The position numbers and the translations under genes are program-made. Below are positions 14,701 through 21,941 of a stretch of DNA of 21,941 nt, piece after piece. Position 1 is the stretch's first letter. Each line of letters opens with the position of its first letter. A model generated the notes under the pieces. The model did no database searches, was not told where the DNA came from, and saw only the letters and a program-made list of their open reading frames with translations. The DNA comes from a virus, in IMG/VR virus record IMGVR_UViG_3300028129_000072, positions 1 through 21,941 of that record. One strand, written 5' to 3'.

Positions 14701-15102
14701 CAGTACAGATGCGTAAGTACTAGGTGCAGTAAGTGTAGCAGCTAGATAGTCTCCTACTTTCTCTATACCACGGTCAAACAATCCTTCACCTTTAGAGTTA
14801 TCAAAAGCAAACATCAAACGTCCGAATGCTTCTTTCTCGTTCTGTGGTGTTTTAGTGTCTGACATGTAGTAGAAGTCTTTAGACATACTAACTTCGTTCA
14901 TTGTCTGGTAGCGGAAGTGTTCTAGAACCTGAGACACTACATCATCAGCAGACAACTTCTTAATTTCATCATCTGTGTAATTACCTCGTTTACTCTTTAA
15001 GAAGGTAATAGCATCACTAAGAAATGCACCATTAGACTTTAGTTCAGATAGCTTTCTATCTTGCATATACTCAGGAGAGTAGTACGTATACTTATCTGAC
15101 AT
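11761..15102 (-). CDS. Large internal virion / DNA-ejection protein (gp16-like by position)
   Basis: A 1113-residue protein, the last gene of the leftward block and the largest in the window. Its start has GGAG seven bases upstream, within the end of the previous gene. Sequence alone does not give a family. Residues about 115-245 hold several Ala/Gly-rich hydrophobic segments (YLAATLTAPSTYASVLAGVG; NVIASGLLGAGIGTVAYGA), separated by long charged helices. A second membrane-like region follows PFPRYLASQAKF and GAGLSFGAYYGVY in the C-terminal half. Size, terminal position and membrane-active look match T7 gp16, which enters the cell envelope to pull DNA in. Unlike gp16, there is no transglycosylase motif; the peptidoglycan-cutting domain is in another gene of this block. 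Virion location and ejection role are inference. Confidence 0.85.
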   Translation of the reverse strand: MSDKYTYYSPEYMQDRKLSELKSNGAFLSDAITFLKSKRGNYTDDEIKKLSADDVVSQVLEHFRYQTMNEVSMSKDFYYMSDTKTPQNEKEAFGRLMFAFDNSKGEGLFDRGIEKVGDYLAATLTAPSTYASVLAGVGSAGTGTAAIQTTKVASLAALRETGKQIIKRSLVSGAIDGSIAASSAFGSEKLREKAAPEIDEEYEVNTGNVIASGLLGAGIGTVAYGAPAMLQKRGANKLVDVIEEGRGASAERLVAARVKAKNTSEDAAKTKEGKRLMKYITDNTLRAIDPNLVKEGNVVRENIFSDELPDGIVGGFNADLIQRITAASYELAKGLGVKPEKGQRITEFLAKDIAGGSDLVKAIADDYGLTPRQISVAYAAEISEAARKLAAQSQIVSRSKKMISKAQLEKYSKEIDTLYDAGMSTVKAEDVKVIEEVNRSLSSRVYRQAKGLEDARRMFMTSQPATTMRNNIFSVAMTGIDMLDQLNTSAVKLLSGNAKGSVATFKGTLDNLKYLTNDQYVADALVTTLRQEAPDKLSRIFHDAAISESKVVGDTLLAKAGAAANTLNTMSDFVVKRAVIAGTIDRELKQLGNDALGTSVMDMLKKGTIEQLPDDILDKALKESLAFTFQRKFGGKEASAISKKTEELINFAHNNFLTIAVPFPRYLASQAKFFSDYSGITAIRHGFRAEDMGKAMTGAGLSFGAYYGVYSNKVHDDMEWYEARDPMTGQIRNAEAALGPAAAFAYVSDYAARKMEGLPVKKDGEVMDDMAKIFTGTEFRPGVGLYDDVKRAIDAGTMEPIFKALGDQMSAFTYPAAALKDFYGQFDPRSSYIAETRDPTLSMLDLYGINVPMNLYQRVTRQLPDFPDVDLPLVNFFESSTRMQYQIEYAREQGIVDEGYDAIKFDIFGDGPVRLYNPIEKQLTGFLGRPPKNALQKEMTRLQVDPFKLYSPYREKNATLELFTQQKLQGNLAREAEEFIQTSIYTESPSATDKRNKLEGFLKTQIALARSEARDDLESFANADRFKGDYQAYIQSEYQALGSREMERAEEAWAQRHAAVGYTQGVSFDDALQMVDDDPDISEDDKGVKRTILYRTFVEWGKSYKKYLKDATE

Positions 15103-15106
15103 TTAT

Positions 15107-17149
15107 TTACTCCGCTGGGATTTGCTTAAGGATCATCTGAATAAGCTGTGGATCTTCTTCAATACCCTCTTGCTTTAAGAAGTCCTTAATAACCTCTGCA
15201 TCAACAAACTCTGTACTAATGTCTGGAATGTTTTCATTTAGATCATTAAACAGTCGTAAAGCTAGTACCGCTTTGTTAATATCATCTTCTGACACGTCTG
15301 GCTGTGGTAAGACAGGAGCATTATCTATTTCTGGGGCACTTACTACCTTATCTTCTGGTATCGTAGGGCTTCTGTCAAAAGGACTACCTTGCAAACCCTT
15401 CTGGAAACGCTTGAACTTAAACTGAGCACCTAACTCACCTTGAGGTAATCCTTTGTCTTTACGTTCCTTGCGGGACATATCCTGCCACTCATCATAAGTC
15501 ACACCATTAAACTCAAACTCACCTGCAGGTTCAGTGGTAATTTCTACACCTGCATCAAAGTCTGGGCTTGTAATAGAGAAACTCTCAGCACGTCTGATAA
15601 CCTCATCTTTAACTGCTGGCTCAAGAGTCAAACCAAAGTCTTCACCCATAGCTTCGTCTAGATCATCCTTAAAGTAGCCAAGCTCTTCTTCGTTTGTAGG
15701 TGCAATTATATTAGCTTTCTCTAATAGAATATCAATTACTTTGTCTGCCTTCTCTTCAACAGACTCTGTACCTTCTTGTACTTCATTTATTTGCTCTACA
15801 GCAGACTTGATGACTAACGCAGGAGCCGCTTCTAATGTAGGTGCTAGAGCTTGTTTAATAAGCAGGTCAGCTACTTCAAGCTGTGTGTCTGGAGAGGCGT
15901 TATTGATCTCTTTAAGCACGTCTTGTCGCTTATCTTCAGGTAGTTCTTGAATCGCTGTTTGTACTTCAAAGTTACTCTTTAGTACTTCAGGTACTGCATC
16001 CTCTACTGGAGTCTCTACCTTTGGTACAACAGTTGATTGTAGATCATCCTTTTCTTCTACAACAAGTTCTTCTTCTGGTTTTTCACCTGCAATAATAATG
16101 TCAATCTCTGCATCCGTAAGCTCACGGCTTTCTGCAATAGCACCTTTGATAACATCAATAGCGAAGTTGCTTTTAATGCTTGAATTAAGAGATGTTGCTT
16201 CGTCTTGTGAATTTACTGAACGAGATAGCTGATCAATAATCTGGAAGCGCCCTACACGCCCTGCGAACAGTTCATTACCCCGTCCTGCCATGATAATCTG
16301 ACGCTCTAGGCTGGACATAGAAGAAGCTGTATCATTGACAGCTTTCTTAATTTCACCTGCATTTGTGTTATCCTCTGTGTAATCAGCAAACTGTACACTA
16401 TCGTTAAGATCAAAGTTAGTAATACCTAGTGACATAAGCTTAGCTGCGTAGTTCTGTGTACGTGTTATGTCTGCAGCAGTATAATCATCTTTACTTAAGC
16501 TATACTCTGAAGTACGAGAAACATCTGAGAAGATATCTTGTCTACCCCCACCCAAAGATTGATACGCAATCAAATCATTTACGTTAACACCCATATATTT
16601 CATGTTCTTAAGCTGTTGCTCTGCTGACATGCGAGGATCAAGCATAAACAAGTCTTTAGCTGCTTGAGCAAAGGACCGTTGCTTAGCACCCTCACTTTTA
16701 GGGTCTGTCTCTTTCTGTAGTGACGCAGTTTGCAAACCAAGGACTTGCCTAATAGCTGCATCTGCTGTCATACCTTCAGGTAACTTAAAGTCATCAGGCA
16801 TATCTACAAGAGACAGGATCTCTGACTTATCCAGTGAACCTAGTTGATTAGCATCACGATATTGTTTTGTATCATATACATCTTTATACAAGCTAGTCAC
16901 ATCTGTAGCATCAACAAGAGCTACAAACTCGTCATCTGTCAAATCAAAGTCACGCTGCATAGCAGTTTGTATTTCTTTAATTTGTTTAAACTGCCCTTGT
17001 GTTTTCATGTAAGAAGGTGCAATACGTTTAGCTGCATCAAAACCGTTATCTAATAAGTCTTCCATACGATCTTGTCGGCGCTCAATACCTGCTGTAAACG
17101 TATCAGTAAAGCCTTTTAAGGCATGTGCCCAGAACATCTTTGCACTCAT
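15107..17149 (-). CDS. Acidic internal virion protein candidate (gp15-like by position)
   Basis: A 680-residue, mostly helical and strongly acidic protein. The start has GGAG seven bases upstream and lies one base from the preceding stop. The N-terminal third holds alternating helices (RRQDRMEDLLDNGFDAAKR). The middle is low-complexity and rich in Glu, Val and Pro (EKPEEELVVEEKDDLQS), probably flexible. A compact segment, FEFNGVTYDEWQDMSRKER, lies near the C-terminal quarter, and the tail (IKDFLKQEGIEEDPQLIQMI) is helical. There are no enzyme motifs or membrane spans. Order and size (179, 680 and 1113 residues in turn) parallel T7 gp14, gp15 and gp16, so an ejection-tube component is the best guess. 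Family unrecognised. Confidence 0.82.
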   Translation of the reverse strand: MSAKMFWAHALKGFTDTFTAGIERRQDRMEDLLDNGFDAAKRIAPSYMKTQGQFKQIKEIQTAMQRDFDLTDDEFVALVDATDVTSLYKDVYDTKQYRDANQLGSLDKSEILSLVDMPDDFKLPEGMTADAAIRQVLGLQTASLQKETDPKSEGAKQRSFAQAAKDLFMLDPRMSAEQQLKNMKYMGVNVNDLIAYQSLGGGRQDIFSDVSRTSEYSLSKDDYTAADITRTQNYAAKLMSLGITNFDLNDSVQFADYTEDNTNAGEIKKAVNDTASSMSSLERQIIMAGRGNELFAGRVGRFQIIDQLSRSVNSQDEATSLNSSIKSNFAIDVIKGAIAESRELTDAEIDIIIAGEKPEEELVVEEKDDLQSTVVPKVETPVEDAVPEVLKSNFEVQTAIQELPEDKRQDVLKEINNASPDTQLEVADLLIKQALAPTLEAAPALVIKSAVEQINEVQEGTESVEEKADKVIDILLEKANIIAPTNEEELGYFKDDLDEAMGEDFGLTLEPAVKDEVIRRAESFSITSPDFDAGVEITTEPAGEFEFNGVTYDEWQDMSRKERKDKGLPQGELGAQFKFKRFQKGLQGSPFDRSPTIPEDKVVSAPEIDNAPVLPQPDVSEDDINKAVLALRLFNDLNENIPDISTEFVDAEVIKDFLKQEGIEEDPQLIQMILKQIPAE

Positions 17150-17150
17150 G

Positions 17151-17690
17151 TTATTGCTCCTTCGCCATTAAGCCTTTAGGTTCTTCTTCAGTAGTTACAG
17201 CTTCTTGCACTGCACCTTCTGTTGAGATAGACGCCTCGACTTTTTCCATAATCTTTTCACCTTCGTCTAGCGGCCCTTTGACCTTATCTAGCTTAGCTTT
17301 AATGCGACTCTTTAATTTAAGTGCTTCTTCTTCTTTTTCATCTCTGTAGTCATCAAACGTAATCTTATAATCCTCAATACCAATAGCTTCAGCGAGAGAG
17401 TTAATATGTGCAGTAAGTAAAGGGCGTAGTAGTATTTTTACATCTACAGTGTGCATACCTCTTAAAACACCTGTACTAAGCATAGCACCTGAGATACTAT
17501 CCAAAGGTGCTCCTGCATCAATTAGATCAATTACATCGTTAAGAACTTCATCATCAGCGAGCCGTTCTATGTACATCTCAAGTGCATCTAGTGGATCAGA
17601 GAACTTAGAAGGTTTCTCCCACGGTGCGTTGCTTGGTTCTGCTGTAAGAGACTGACCTGGAATAGGTCCATCAAAAGGAGAAAGTGCCAT
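17151..17690 (-). CDS. Virion protein candidate beginning with a PIPGQSLT segment (gp14 position)
   Basis: A 179-residue protein. The N-terminus (SPFDGPIPGQSLTAEPSNAP, then WEKP) is extended and proline-rich, a type I recall from structural proteins of marine myoviruses and podoviruses. Residues about 30-110 are regular helices (DALEMYIERLADDEVLNDVI; VKILLRPLLTAHINSLAEAI). The rest is a charged coiled-coil-like stretch with a disordered acidic tail. There is no membrane span, unlike T7 gp14, so the resemblance to gp14 is in gene order and size only. The ribosome site is weak (AAGG ten bases upstream). Function unknown. Confidence 0.8.
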   Translation of the reverse strand: MALSPFDGPIPGQSLTAEPSNAPWEKPSKFSDPLDALEMYIERLADDEVLNDVIDLIDAGAPLDSISGAMLSTGVLRGMHTVDVKILLRPLLTAHINSLAEAIGIEDYKITFDDYRDEKEEEALKLKSRIKAKLDKVKGPLDEGEKIMEKVEASISTEGAVQEAVTTEEEPKGLMAKEQ

Positions 17691-17702
17691 TTTTGTTATA
17701 CC

Positions 17703-18146
17703 TTATTTAGTGAAACCTGCACCAAAGTAGAGTCCTACAATGGCTGATACGATATGTGTGTCTAGTGGAGTTATTACAAAGCCTTTAGCCATCTTCCACT
17801 GTATTGATTCTGCTGGACCAAAGAGCCAAGATAACGGACCACCAGTAGCTTCAGTGTATCCTACATATACGCTTACATCAGGATACCATACAGCGACTAG
17901 CTTTGGCAATACTATAATAGAGAATACAGCAGATAAAGCTATGAGCCTACGTGTCCAAGCAAAGTGTTTATCATTCTTACCTGCGTCACGTGCATCAGCT
18001 ACAGCACTTCTGTTAAACTCTGCACGTTGCATCAGCATCTCTTGCTGAGCTTGTTTAGCTTTTATGCTCTGACCCCATATAGACATAACACCACCTAACA
18101 CAGTAGAGAAAAGCATTGTTATTAATTCTAGGGGTAAGCCGAACAT
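17703..18146 (-). CDS. Three-span membrane protein, possible holin
   Basis: A 147-residue protein with hydrophobic segments at about 3-24 (GLPLELITMLFSTVLGGVMS), 67-88 (LIALSAVFSIIVLPKLVAVW) and 129-146 (DTHIVSAIVGLYFGAGF). A charged, Gln-rich linker lies between the first two. The layout resembles the 3TM holin families of phages and gene-transfer agents, which open the inner membrane at lysis. The neighbour upstream encodes a lysozyme domain, which fits a holin-lysin pair. Both genes sit among ejection-protein genes, so it may instead be a virion membrane component. Its start overlaps the lysozyme gene stop by one base (TAATG on the minus strand). Confidence 0.78.
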   Translation of the reverse strand: MFGLPLELITMLFSTVLGGVMSIWGQSIKAKQAQQEMLMQRAEFNRSAVADARDAGKNDKHFAWTRRLIALSAVFSIIVLPKLVAVWYPDVSVYVGYTEATGGPLSWLFGPAESIQWKMAKGFVITPLDTHIVSAIVGLYFGAGFTK

Positions 18147-19543
18147 TAAAGTGGAACCTCTAAATCACCTAACTTTTCGTCAGTGTCAGGTTTAGTCCAT
18201 GTTTTTAGTTTTGCACCATTAGCATCTTTAATTGTGTACAATGTACCTGTACGCTTTTTATCTGTCATAACTGCAGTTGTAGTAATTGAAGCTGCTTTCT
18301 CATCCTCGTTAGCTACAAGGTTGTATGTTTGTAGTCTTCTTTTTAATACCCCTCTAGGGTAGTCTGTTCCAGATTTAAAGTTTGTTGTAAACCCTATTAA
18401 GGAATCCTTACTTTTAGTACCTTCTTTACTAGCCTCTTGAAGCATTGTCTTAACAGAAGGCCAATCAGCAGAACCTATACCTGCATTCCATGCTATGTCA
18501 TAGGCCGCTTGCTTGGCATTATCAGTAAGATCACCAAAACCTTCCCCGTATTTAGTCGCTGTTTGCTTACCAAACTCTGCATAAACAGCCTTTGCGAAGT
18601 CTTTATCATTATCATAATCAGCCCGACTTACACCAAACTTTGTTGCCTTTGAGTAGTCTACACCTGATAGATCGGCTGTAGTTAAGCCGTGTTTTCCAGT
18701 AGGATTAAAAGTAGTACCATCTGACTTTTTAACGCTATTTTTGTCAGGCACAATACCAAACGGCAATGTTACAAAACCTCTACCATCTAAATGAATATCT
18801 GTACCTTCTGCTTCCGTTAAGCTGGCAAAACCAGAGGATAAAGGTACTGTAGCATCAACAGTCTCAGAAACACCTGCTTTTATTATAGTAGCGAAACTAG
18901 TAGCCCCTTCTGCAGGACTCATTATCCCTTTCCCACCTGAAGGTGCTGCACCTCCATCAGCGCTGTCGGTACTATCACTAACATCAGAATCAACAACAGT
19001 CTCAAGTACATCTTGTATAGCCTTATCTAGCATCTCATTACTTCTAGTATCTACACTAGGTGCATCAACAGGCGCTGGGCTGTCTGCCATCTCTGGCTGT
19101 TCACCTCTAGAGACAGGTGTAATCATAGGCTGAAACACCTCTTGAGCTTCCCTAGCGTTATCTCTCATAGTCAGATCAGCACCCTGCATATCAGCACCAC
19201 TGAACATAGCATCCCTAGCCTGATCTGATAGTTGCCCTGTAGGAGCCTTAGACCTTGTAATACCTAGAATAGAACGAATCTTAGCTGCCTCTTCAGCAGA
19301 ATCACGTGCGTACTGCTCCATAGCTTCAGCACGTAGTTTAGCGGCCCGTTCTCTAGACTTGGTTAACATATAATCAAAGAACCCTGCAGCAACAACATCA
19401 CTGTCAGATACAGGCTCTGCAGGTTTAGCTAATATGCCAGGTTGCTTTTGATCTTCTTCATTGTTAAAACCGTAAGTAAGACGTAGTGTGTCATACAAAT
19501 CATTAGGTCTTATTGTAGATAGTTTTGTCTTAATGAATGCCAT
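18146..19543 (-). CDS. Virion protein with C-terminal lysozyme-like (GH24-type) domain
   Basis: A 465-residue protein. Residues 1-230 are helical then disordered (Ser/Asp/Ala-rich, with SDVSDSTDSADGGAAPSGG) and carry no recognised domain. Residues about 240-410 look like a T4-type lysozyme or pesticin-type muramidase. A probable triad is E244 (or E246), D253 and T259 in LTEAEGTDIHLDGRGFVT; from E244 the spacings are 9 and 6, the same as T4 lysozyme E11, D20 and T26. The C-terminal lobe reads AAYDIAWNAGIG and VLKRRLQTYNLV, as in that family. A long non-catalytic N-terminal half and the neighbouring virion genes favour a particle-borne wall-cutting enzyme over a plain endolysin, though both are possible. 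AGGA precedes the start. Confidence 0.82.
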   Translation of the reverse strand: MAFIKTKLSTIRPNDLYDTLRLTYGFNNEEDQKQPGILAKPAEPVSDSDVVAAGFFDYMLTKSRERAAKLRAEAMEQYARDSAEEAAKIRSILGITRSKAPTGQLSDQARDAMFSGADMQGADLTMRDNAREAQEVFQPMITPVSRGEQPEMADSPAPVDAPSVDTRSNEMLDKAIQDVLETVVDSDVSDSTDSADGGAAPSGGKGIMSPAEGATSFATIIKAGVSETVDATVPLSSGFASLTEAEGTDIHLDGRGFVTLPFGIVPDKNSVKKSDGTTFNPTGKHGLTTADLSGVDYSKATKFGVSRADYDNDKDFAKAVYAEFGKQTATKYGEGFGDLTDNAKQAAYDIAWNAGIGSADWPSVKTMLQEASKEGTKSKDSLIGFTTNFKSGTDYPRGVLKRRLQTYNLVANEDEKAASITTTAVMTDKKRTGTLYTIKDANGAKLKTWTKPDTDEKLGDLEVPL

Positions 19544-19551
19544 GTCTTATC

Positions 19552-21941
19552 CTATACCCCAATAGCTTTCTTTAAAAGTAATGCTGATGCTGTAGCAATC
19601 ACTGTACCTACTGCAGAACCTGAAGCTGCACTTGCTGCTGCGTCATTACTTATACCTTCTAAAGTAAGAGCGTGTTCTTGTTGGTCTTCACGGTCTGCAA
19701 TTCTAACAGCGTAATCTAATGCATCACGCTCTTGTTGTAGCATGTTGTTATACGTAGTCTCAGTGAGGTTATTAGCTACTACCGCTGCATCACGGTTAGC
19801 TGCGTTCTGTGCAGCGTTATCCATAGTGGTGATAGCTTGCTCCCACTGGGCATTAGCTTGTTCAACTACTAAAGCATTATTAGCGTTAAACTGGTCACGA
19901 GCATTCTGTTGTGCGCTGTTAAACTGTGAGATAGCATTAGCTTCACCAGCGTTAAACCGTTCCATAGCATTCCGTTGATCTACATTAGATTGCTGAATCT
20001 GTGTCTGCAAGTTAGAGAAGAACATATCTACTTGATCAGAACTAGATGCATTAAACTGGCGTCTAGCATTCTCTGCAGCAGTATCAGACATAAACACACT
20101 AGCTAAACTCTGTGCCTTAAACATAGCTACTTGCTGCTGATTAGTCATGCTAGACATGTCAAAGTCTAGGAAAGCCTTAGCCTGTTGTATGTTAGCTTGC
20201 TGTCTGTTACTCAAGTTAGTCAGATCAAGCTGTGACATAGCTGCAGCATCTGCCATAATCTTAGCGTTCTTAGCAGTAAGGTTAGTAATGTCTACAGTCT
20301 GAGCCATACGTGCATTCTCTAGTGCAACCTGTTGCTCAGCAGTAAAGTTAATCTGTGCTACATCAGCGACACGTGCAGCGTTCTGTACACGTGATTGGAA
20401 CTCTTGGTCAAACTCCATGCCAAGGAACTTAGAGCGTTGCTCAGCAGCAAACATAGCGGCTTGCTGTCTGTTAGACAGGTTCTGTGCTTCAAAGCTAGCA
20501 CGTGTCTGTGCATCCATCTGTGCGATAGGTAGTGCAGACTCCATAGCAGCCTGTACAATGGCTTGTCCTGCCATGCTTGATGCACCTAGCCCACGTGCAG
20601 CTAACGTAGCTGTAGCAGCCCTCATAGCTCCTGCAGCCCATGCTGGTGTCTCCCCACCCTCAAACTGCTCTAGTAGCCCTGTAAGTTGTCCCTGTACTGT
20701 AGCTTCACTAGATGGTACACCTGTAGCTGCAGTAAAGTTAGTCTCTGCTCTAGCTCGTTCAAAGTCTACAGCACTATCAACACGCATCTCTGGTGTTACT
20801 TCTAGTGGTGTCACTTCTTCTACACGCTGTGCACGATCAATCTGCTCTGCTGTAAGACCTAGCTGTGCTAGTTGTGAAGGGTCCATAGTAGCTGCTTCAG
20901 CTAAGGCTTCTGCGCTGGGCTTACCTGTCACAGCAGTAAGCTTAGACATTACATTAGCTACTTCAGCCGCTGCCTCTTTAGCTGTAAAACCAGCAGCTTC
21001 AAACTCTTCAGCTAGAGGTACATCATCAGCAATAGCTGCCTCTGTTAGTGTAGCAGTATCAGCCTCTGCAGCAGCCTGACCTGTACCTTCAGCTATCTTA
21101 CCTGCTGCACGTTGTTCGTCACTTACAGTAACTACATCAGCTTTAGTAACCATAGACGTAGGGTCTTCTAGTATGTCTGCCCTCATCTCTGTAGTGCTAG
21201 GCATACCTACACGTTCTAGGTTAGTTTGTGCTTGTGATAGATTAGCTCTAGCGTTAGTTACTTTAATCTGCTGTTCATCAATCAAGCCTTGAATAGTGTC
21301 ACGCTGTGGGTCATCTGCAGCCATATTAGCAAGCTGTGTAGTATAGCTCTGTAATAGGTTCTGCTCTTTAGATAGACCACTCTGTGCAGTATCTAAGTTA
21401 GCACGTGTTTGTTCAGGAGATACAGTAGCTTGCTGACCGTAGTAGCTTTTATACGCCTCAAGCTGTTTGTTATACGTGTCTTGGGCTGTTTTATTAGGTT
21501 GTACAACTTCCGTAGTGTAAGCACCCGCAGCCTTAACTACTTGTGCAGCTTCTTCAGGACTCTTAGTTGTAATAGTTTTACCATCAGCAAAAGTTACAAT
21601 ATTACCTTCTGCAGCAGCACCACTTAAGTCTGATCCTTCAGTCACAAGACCCGCTAATGCCGTTTCATTATAGTCAGGTAAGTAATATACCCCACCTGTA
21701 CTCTGTTTAAAGAAGTCTAAAGCGTTTACTTCTTTTAGTTCAGGTGCAGTAGGTAGACCTTTAGAGGGGTCATACTCAGGCTCTACAGGTAATTCAGGAC
21801 CAGGTAATGCAGGACCACCTGTAAAGTCACCTGGCTGTTTAATAGGGTATGGAACAGGCTCAGGTGTGTCTATACCCATATCAAACCCACCAGTAGTGTT
21901 AGGAGTAGTACCCTGTACAGCACCACCGCCAAAATCAAACC
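19552..21941 (-). CDS. Large Ala/Gln-rich virion protein with 11-residue repeats (5' partial)
   Basis: At least 775 residues from the first in-frame Met (21,879). The frame stays open upstream to the window edge (FDFGGGAVQGTTPNTTGGFD), so the real start is outside. The N-terminus is Gly/Pro-rich and probably disordered. Residues about 150-350 are coiled-coil-like (LSKEQNLLQSYTTQL), then Ala-rich. Residues 443-739 are 27 consecutive 11-residue units such as QFNSAQQNARD and QFNANNALVVE. The C-terminus is Ala/Gly-rich and hydrophobic (SAVGTVIATASALLLKKAIG), a possible membrane-inserting segment. There are no catalytic motifs and no cysteines. Position at the head of the ejection-protein genes and membrane-like features suggest a virion core or tail component; family unrecognised. 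Confidence 0.82.
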   Translation of the reverse strand, partial: FDFGGGAVQGTTPNTTGGFDMGIDTPEPVPYPIKQPGDFTGGPALPGPELPVEPEYDPSKGLPTAPELKEVNALDFFKQSTGGVYYLPDYNETALAGLVTEGSDLSGAAAEGNIVTFADGKTITTKSPEEAAQVVKAAGAYTTEVVQPNKTAQDTYNKQLEAYKSYYGQQATVSPEQTRANLDTAQSGLSKEQNLLQSYTTQLANMAADDPQRDTIQGLIDEQQIKVTNARANLSQAQTNLERVGMPSTTEMRADILEDPTSMVTKADVVTVSDEQRAAGKIAEGTGQAAAEADTATLTEAAIADDVPLAEEFEAAGFTAKEAAAEVANVMSKLTAVTGKPSAEALAEAATMDPSQLAQLGLTAEQIDRAQRVEEVTPLEVTPEMRVDSAVDFERARAETNFTAATGVPSSEATVQGQLTGLLEQFEGGETPAWAAGAMRAATATLAARGLGASSMAGQAIVQAAMESALPIAQMDAQTRASFEAQNLSNRQQAAMFAAEQRSKFLGMEFDQEFQSRVQNAARVADVAQINFTAEQQVALENARMAQTVDITNLTAKNAKIMADAAAMSQLDLTNLSNRQQANIQQAKAFLDFDMSSMTNQQQVAMFKAQSLASVFMSDTAAENARRQFNASSSDQVDMFFSNLQTQIQQSNVDQRNAMERFNAGEANAISQFNSAQQNARDQFNANNALVVEQANAQWEQAITTMDNAAQNAANRDAAVVANNLTETTYNNMLQQERDALDYAVRIADREDQQEHALTLEGISNDAAASAASGSAVGTVIATASALLLKKAIGV
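19663..20553 (-). repeat. 33-base (11-residue) tandem protein-coding repeats, 27 units
   Basis: Read on the minus strand, residues 443-739 divide without a break into 11-residue units: for example LTNLSNRQQAN, IQQAKAFLDFD, MSSMTNQQQVA, MFKAQSLASVF, then RFNAGEANAIS, QFNSAQQNARD, QFNANNALVVE and QANAQWEQAIT. The first half also shows a 22-residue super-repeat (ITNLTAKNAKI / LTNLSNRQQAN two units apart). DNA identity between units is low, so the periodicity is held at protein level. Confidence 0.75.

Noticed and set aside
17691-17702. TATAAC on the minus strand just before the 179-residue gene, considered as a -10 box.
   Set aside because: No acceptable -35 box lies 16-18 bases upstream, and the start of transcription would fall at the ATG itself.
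20417-21079. A 220-residue plus-strand frame opposite the repeat-rich virion gene.
   Set aside because: Its Ala/Ser-rich composition follows directly from the antisense of Ala/Thr-rich codons, there is no ribosome site, and the opposite frame is clearly coding.
19552-21879. Treating Met at 21,879 as the true start of the repeat protein.
   Set aside because: The frame is open to 21,941 with a matching Gly/Phe-rich sequence (FDFGGG, then GGFDMG) and no clear ribosome site before the Met, so the gene most likely begins outside the window.

Overview
The window looks like part of a lytic marine podovirus genome, on the evidence of gene content alone. A dense rightward block (about 1-11,740) encodes DNA replication and nucleotide metabolism. 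A leftward block (about 11,760-21,941) encodes large virion and DNA-ejection proteins. The two converge on a hairpin terminator at 11,739-11,756. The combination of ThyX, a DnaB-type helicase, a family A DNA polymerase carrying half a DnaJ-type zinc finger, T7-type endonuclease I, class II ribonucleotide reductase, glutaredoxin, MazG and PhoH, with no RNA polymerase visible, is what I would expect of the HMO-2011 group (phages of SAR116, Roseobacter and SAR11 bacteria). Roseophage SIO1 is a more distant alternative. The host is inferred, not shown.

Rightward block. It opens inside thyX (5' end cut by the window) and continues with four small unknown genes to a DnaB-like helicase. A DNA polymerase follows, starting at GTG inside the helicase gene. 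A good sigma70-like promoter lies in the last codons of the polymerase gene and drives an unknown 285-residue protein, a Cas4-like PD-(D/E)XK nuclease with four Fe-S-type cysteines, and a T7 gp3-like Holliday-junction endonuclease that starts at TTG. Next is a tightly coupled chain (ATGA overlaps): a small acidic protein, a DUF3310 protein, a MazG-like pyrophosphohydrolase, a 53-residue protein, class II ribonucleotide reductase and glutaredoxin. After a small membrane protein and a terminator come an A+T-rich endonuclease VII-type HNH gene, phoH, and a 68-residue helical protein whose C-terminal half resembles the Acb2/Tad1 cyclic-nucleotide sponge fold.

Leftward block, in order of transcription (right to left): a virion protein of at least 775 residues, open at the window edge, whose C-terminal 300 residues are 27 in-register 11-residue repeats; a 465-residue protein with a lysozyme-like domain; a three-helix membrane protein; then 179-, 680- and 1113-residue proteins whose order and sizes parallel the T7 internal core proteins gp14, gp15 and gp16. 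Capsid, portal and terminase genes are not in the window.

How the genes work together: ThyX, ribonucleotide reductase, glutaredoxin and MazG remodel the dNTP pool; helicase, polymerase and the nucleases copy DNA, break down host DNA and resolve branches; the leftward genes build the particle and the apparatus that cuts peptidoglycan and carries DNA across the envelope. There is no gene-free stretch longer than about 60 bases.
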